Source: Serratia sp. DD3
GTDB taxonomy: Bacteria > Pseudomonadota > Gammaproteobacteria > Enterobacterales > Enterobacteriaceae
Length of the DNA stretch: 8,075 nucleotides
Direction of reading: 5' to 3'
Assembly (NCBI RefSeq): GCF_000496755.2
Contig: NZ_AYKS02000037.1
Span: 1-8,075 of the forward strand
The notes beneath the pieces were generated by a model, which made no database searches, was not told the DNA's origin, and was given only the letters and a program-made list of their open reading frames with translations. A program made the position numbers and the translations under genes. Each line of letters starts with the position of its first letter. The first letter of the stretch is position 1. This document shows, in pieces, positions 7,285 to 8,075 of this stretch.

Positions 7285-8075
7285 TAGGGGCTTTTTCCGC
7301 CGTTATCCATTCTTCATTCTGTTGCCATTCATCATTCAGTTGATGCTGCCAGAGCTTCAGCGCCAGCGGGACCACCAAAGCCAGTAACAGGGCATAAAGC
7401 GTGAAGCCGCCCAACAACCAGGGCCAGAGTGCCAGGCGGATGGATGGGGTGGGCAACAAGCCAAACAGCGTCAGCAGACAGGCCGAGCCCACCAGCCAAG
7501 CCAAGGGATAGCGGGAGAGAGTATCTGCCGGTGAGGGGACGGTATCTGCTGGGCGCAGGCTCAACTGAACGCAGGCAATCTGTTCATCCAGCGGGGCCAG
7601 GACCATCTGTCCTTGTTGCCCGGTATCGGTGGCTTCAGCCGCCAGGGCCAACGCCAGCACAAAGCCTTGCGGCCCTTCCTCCCCCACCAACGTAGGTAAC
7701 AGATGTTGCCCACTGGCAGGCAGCGGGTCGCCATGCATATCCAGCGTTGACATCAGGGTATTGCGGGCGCGGGCATCCAACCCGCTGTCCCACAGATGGC
7801 GACGATGCCCGGGGGGCAGTTGCTGCACATCCAGCAGCGCGGTAAATTTTTTCTCTGGTGTGGATTGCGGCATCACCAACGGGCGGAAAACCGACACCGG
7901 GCGGAAGGGCAACTGCTCGGGCAAATGCTGGTTGGGGGGCATAAACAGCAAGGCGGCGTTGAATTCCGTGGCTTTGGTTTCATCAGCAATCTGATGCAGG
8001 CACAGTAGCAGGCGCGGGATATCTGAAGGGGTATCGCACCACTGGTCAAGCAGGCGGGCGTCAGCCGGTTGTGGC
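7277..8075 (-). CDS. Unrecognised T6SS-operon protein with two C-terminal membrane helices (5' end outside window)
   Basis: This frame is open from the window edge (8075) to TAG 7279-7277, giving 265 visible residues with no stop. The first codons inside the window read PQPADARLLDQWCDTPSDIP and continue smoothly through a TTG at 7951, so that TTG is not a convincing start and the gene begins upstream of the window. The first 185 or so visible residues are soluble in character, with segments such as FRPLVMPQS, LWDSGLDARARNTL and a LVGEEGPQGFVLALALAAEA stretch. Two hydrophobic helices follow, encoded at about 7507-7457 (PLAWLVGSACLLTLFGL) and 7429-7355, then a short charged Glu/Gln-rich tail. 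I do not recognise the family. Its stop overlaps the tssM ATG by 8 bases, so it is cotranslated with tssM. By position it may be an accessory membrane protein working near the TssJLM complex; this is inference. Confidence 0.82.
   Translation of the reverse strand, partial: PQPADARLLDQWCDTPSDIPRLLLCLHQIADETKATEFNAALLFMPPNQHLPEQLPFRPVSVFRPLVMPQSTPEKKFTALLDVQQLPPGHRRHLWDSGLDARARNTLMSTLDMHGDPLPASGQHLLPTLVGEEGPQGFVLALALAAEATDTGQQGQMVLAPLDEQIACVQLSLRPADTVPSPADTLSRYPLAWLVGSACLLTLFGLLPTPSIRLALWPWLLGGFTLYALLLALVVPLALKLWQHQLNDEWQQNEEWITAEKAPNE

Noticed and set aside
7277..7951. Complete 224-residue protein starting at TTG 7951
   Set aside because: The same frame continues without a stop to the window edge with protein-like sequence, so the TTG is most likely an internal Leu codon.

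Overview
The window is an interior piece of a type VI secretion system (T6SS) locus. All genes lie on the minus strand and read from right to left. The base composition is moderately GC-rich by eye. Protein style and gene content suggest a gammaproteobacterium, probably Enterobacterales, but the sequence alone does not fix the genus.

Layout in transcription order. (1) 8075-7277: C-terminal part (265 visible residues) of an unrecognised protein with two hydrophobic helices near its end; its start lies outside the window. (2) 7284-3964: TssM, the inner-membrane scaffold of the T6SS membrane complex. Its frame carries an in-frame TGA at 7206-7204, between the first and second N-terminal helices, so it appears as a 26-codon fragment (7284-7204) plus a 1073-codon body that could only start by itself at a GTG (7185). 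(3) 3974-3441: TssJ, the outer-membrane lipoprotein that binds TssM. (4) 3438-1645: TssF, and (5) 1648-608: TssG, the two baseplate wedge proteins. (6) 615-1: an open frame with no stop before the window edge. It encodes a protein with an N-terminal transposase-like zinc ribbon and a C-terminal Ros/MucR-like C2H2 finger, continuing out of the window.

Neighbouring genes overlap by 4 to 11 bases or are 2 bases apart. No promoter, terminator or gene-free stretch above 300 bases is visible. This is one long, translationally coupled operon covering parts of two T6SS modules: the envelope complex (TssM, TssJ; TssL not seen) and the baseplate (TssF, TssG; TssE and TssK not seen). Sheath, Hcp, VgrG and ClpV genes must lie elsewhere.

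Two things stand out. The first is the zinc-finger gene coupled to tssG, a putative DNA-binding protein built into a secretion operon. The second is the stop codon inside tssM, which would either disable the system or require readthrough, restart or a sequence correction.
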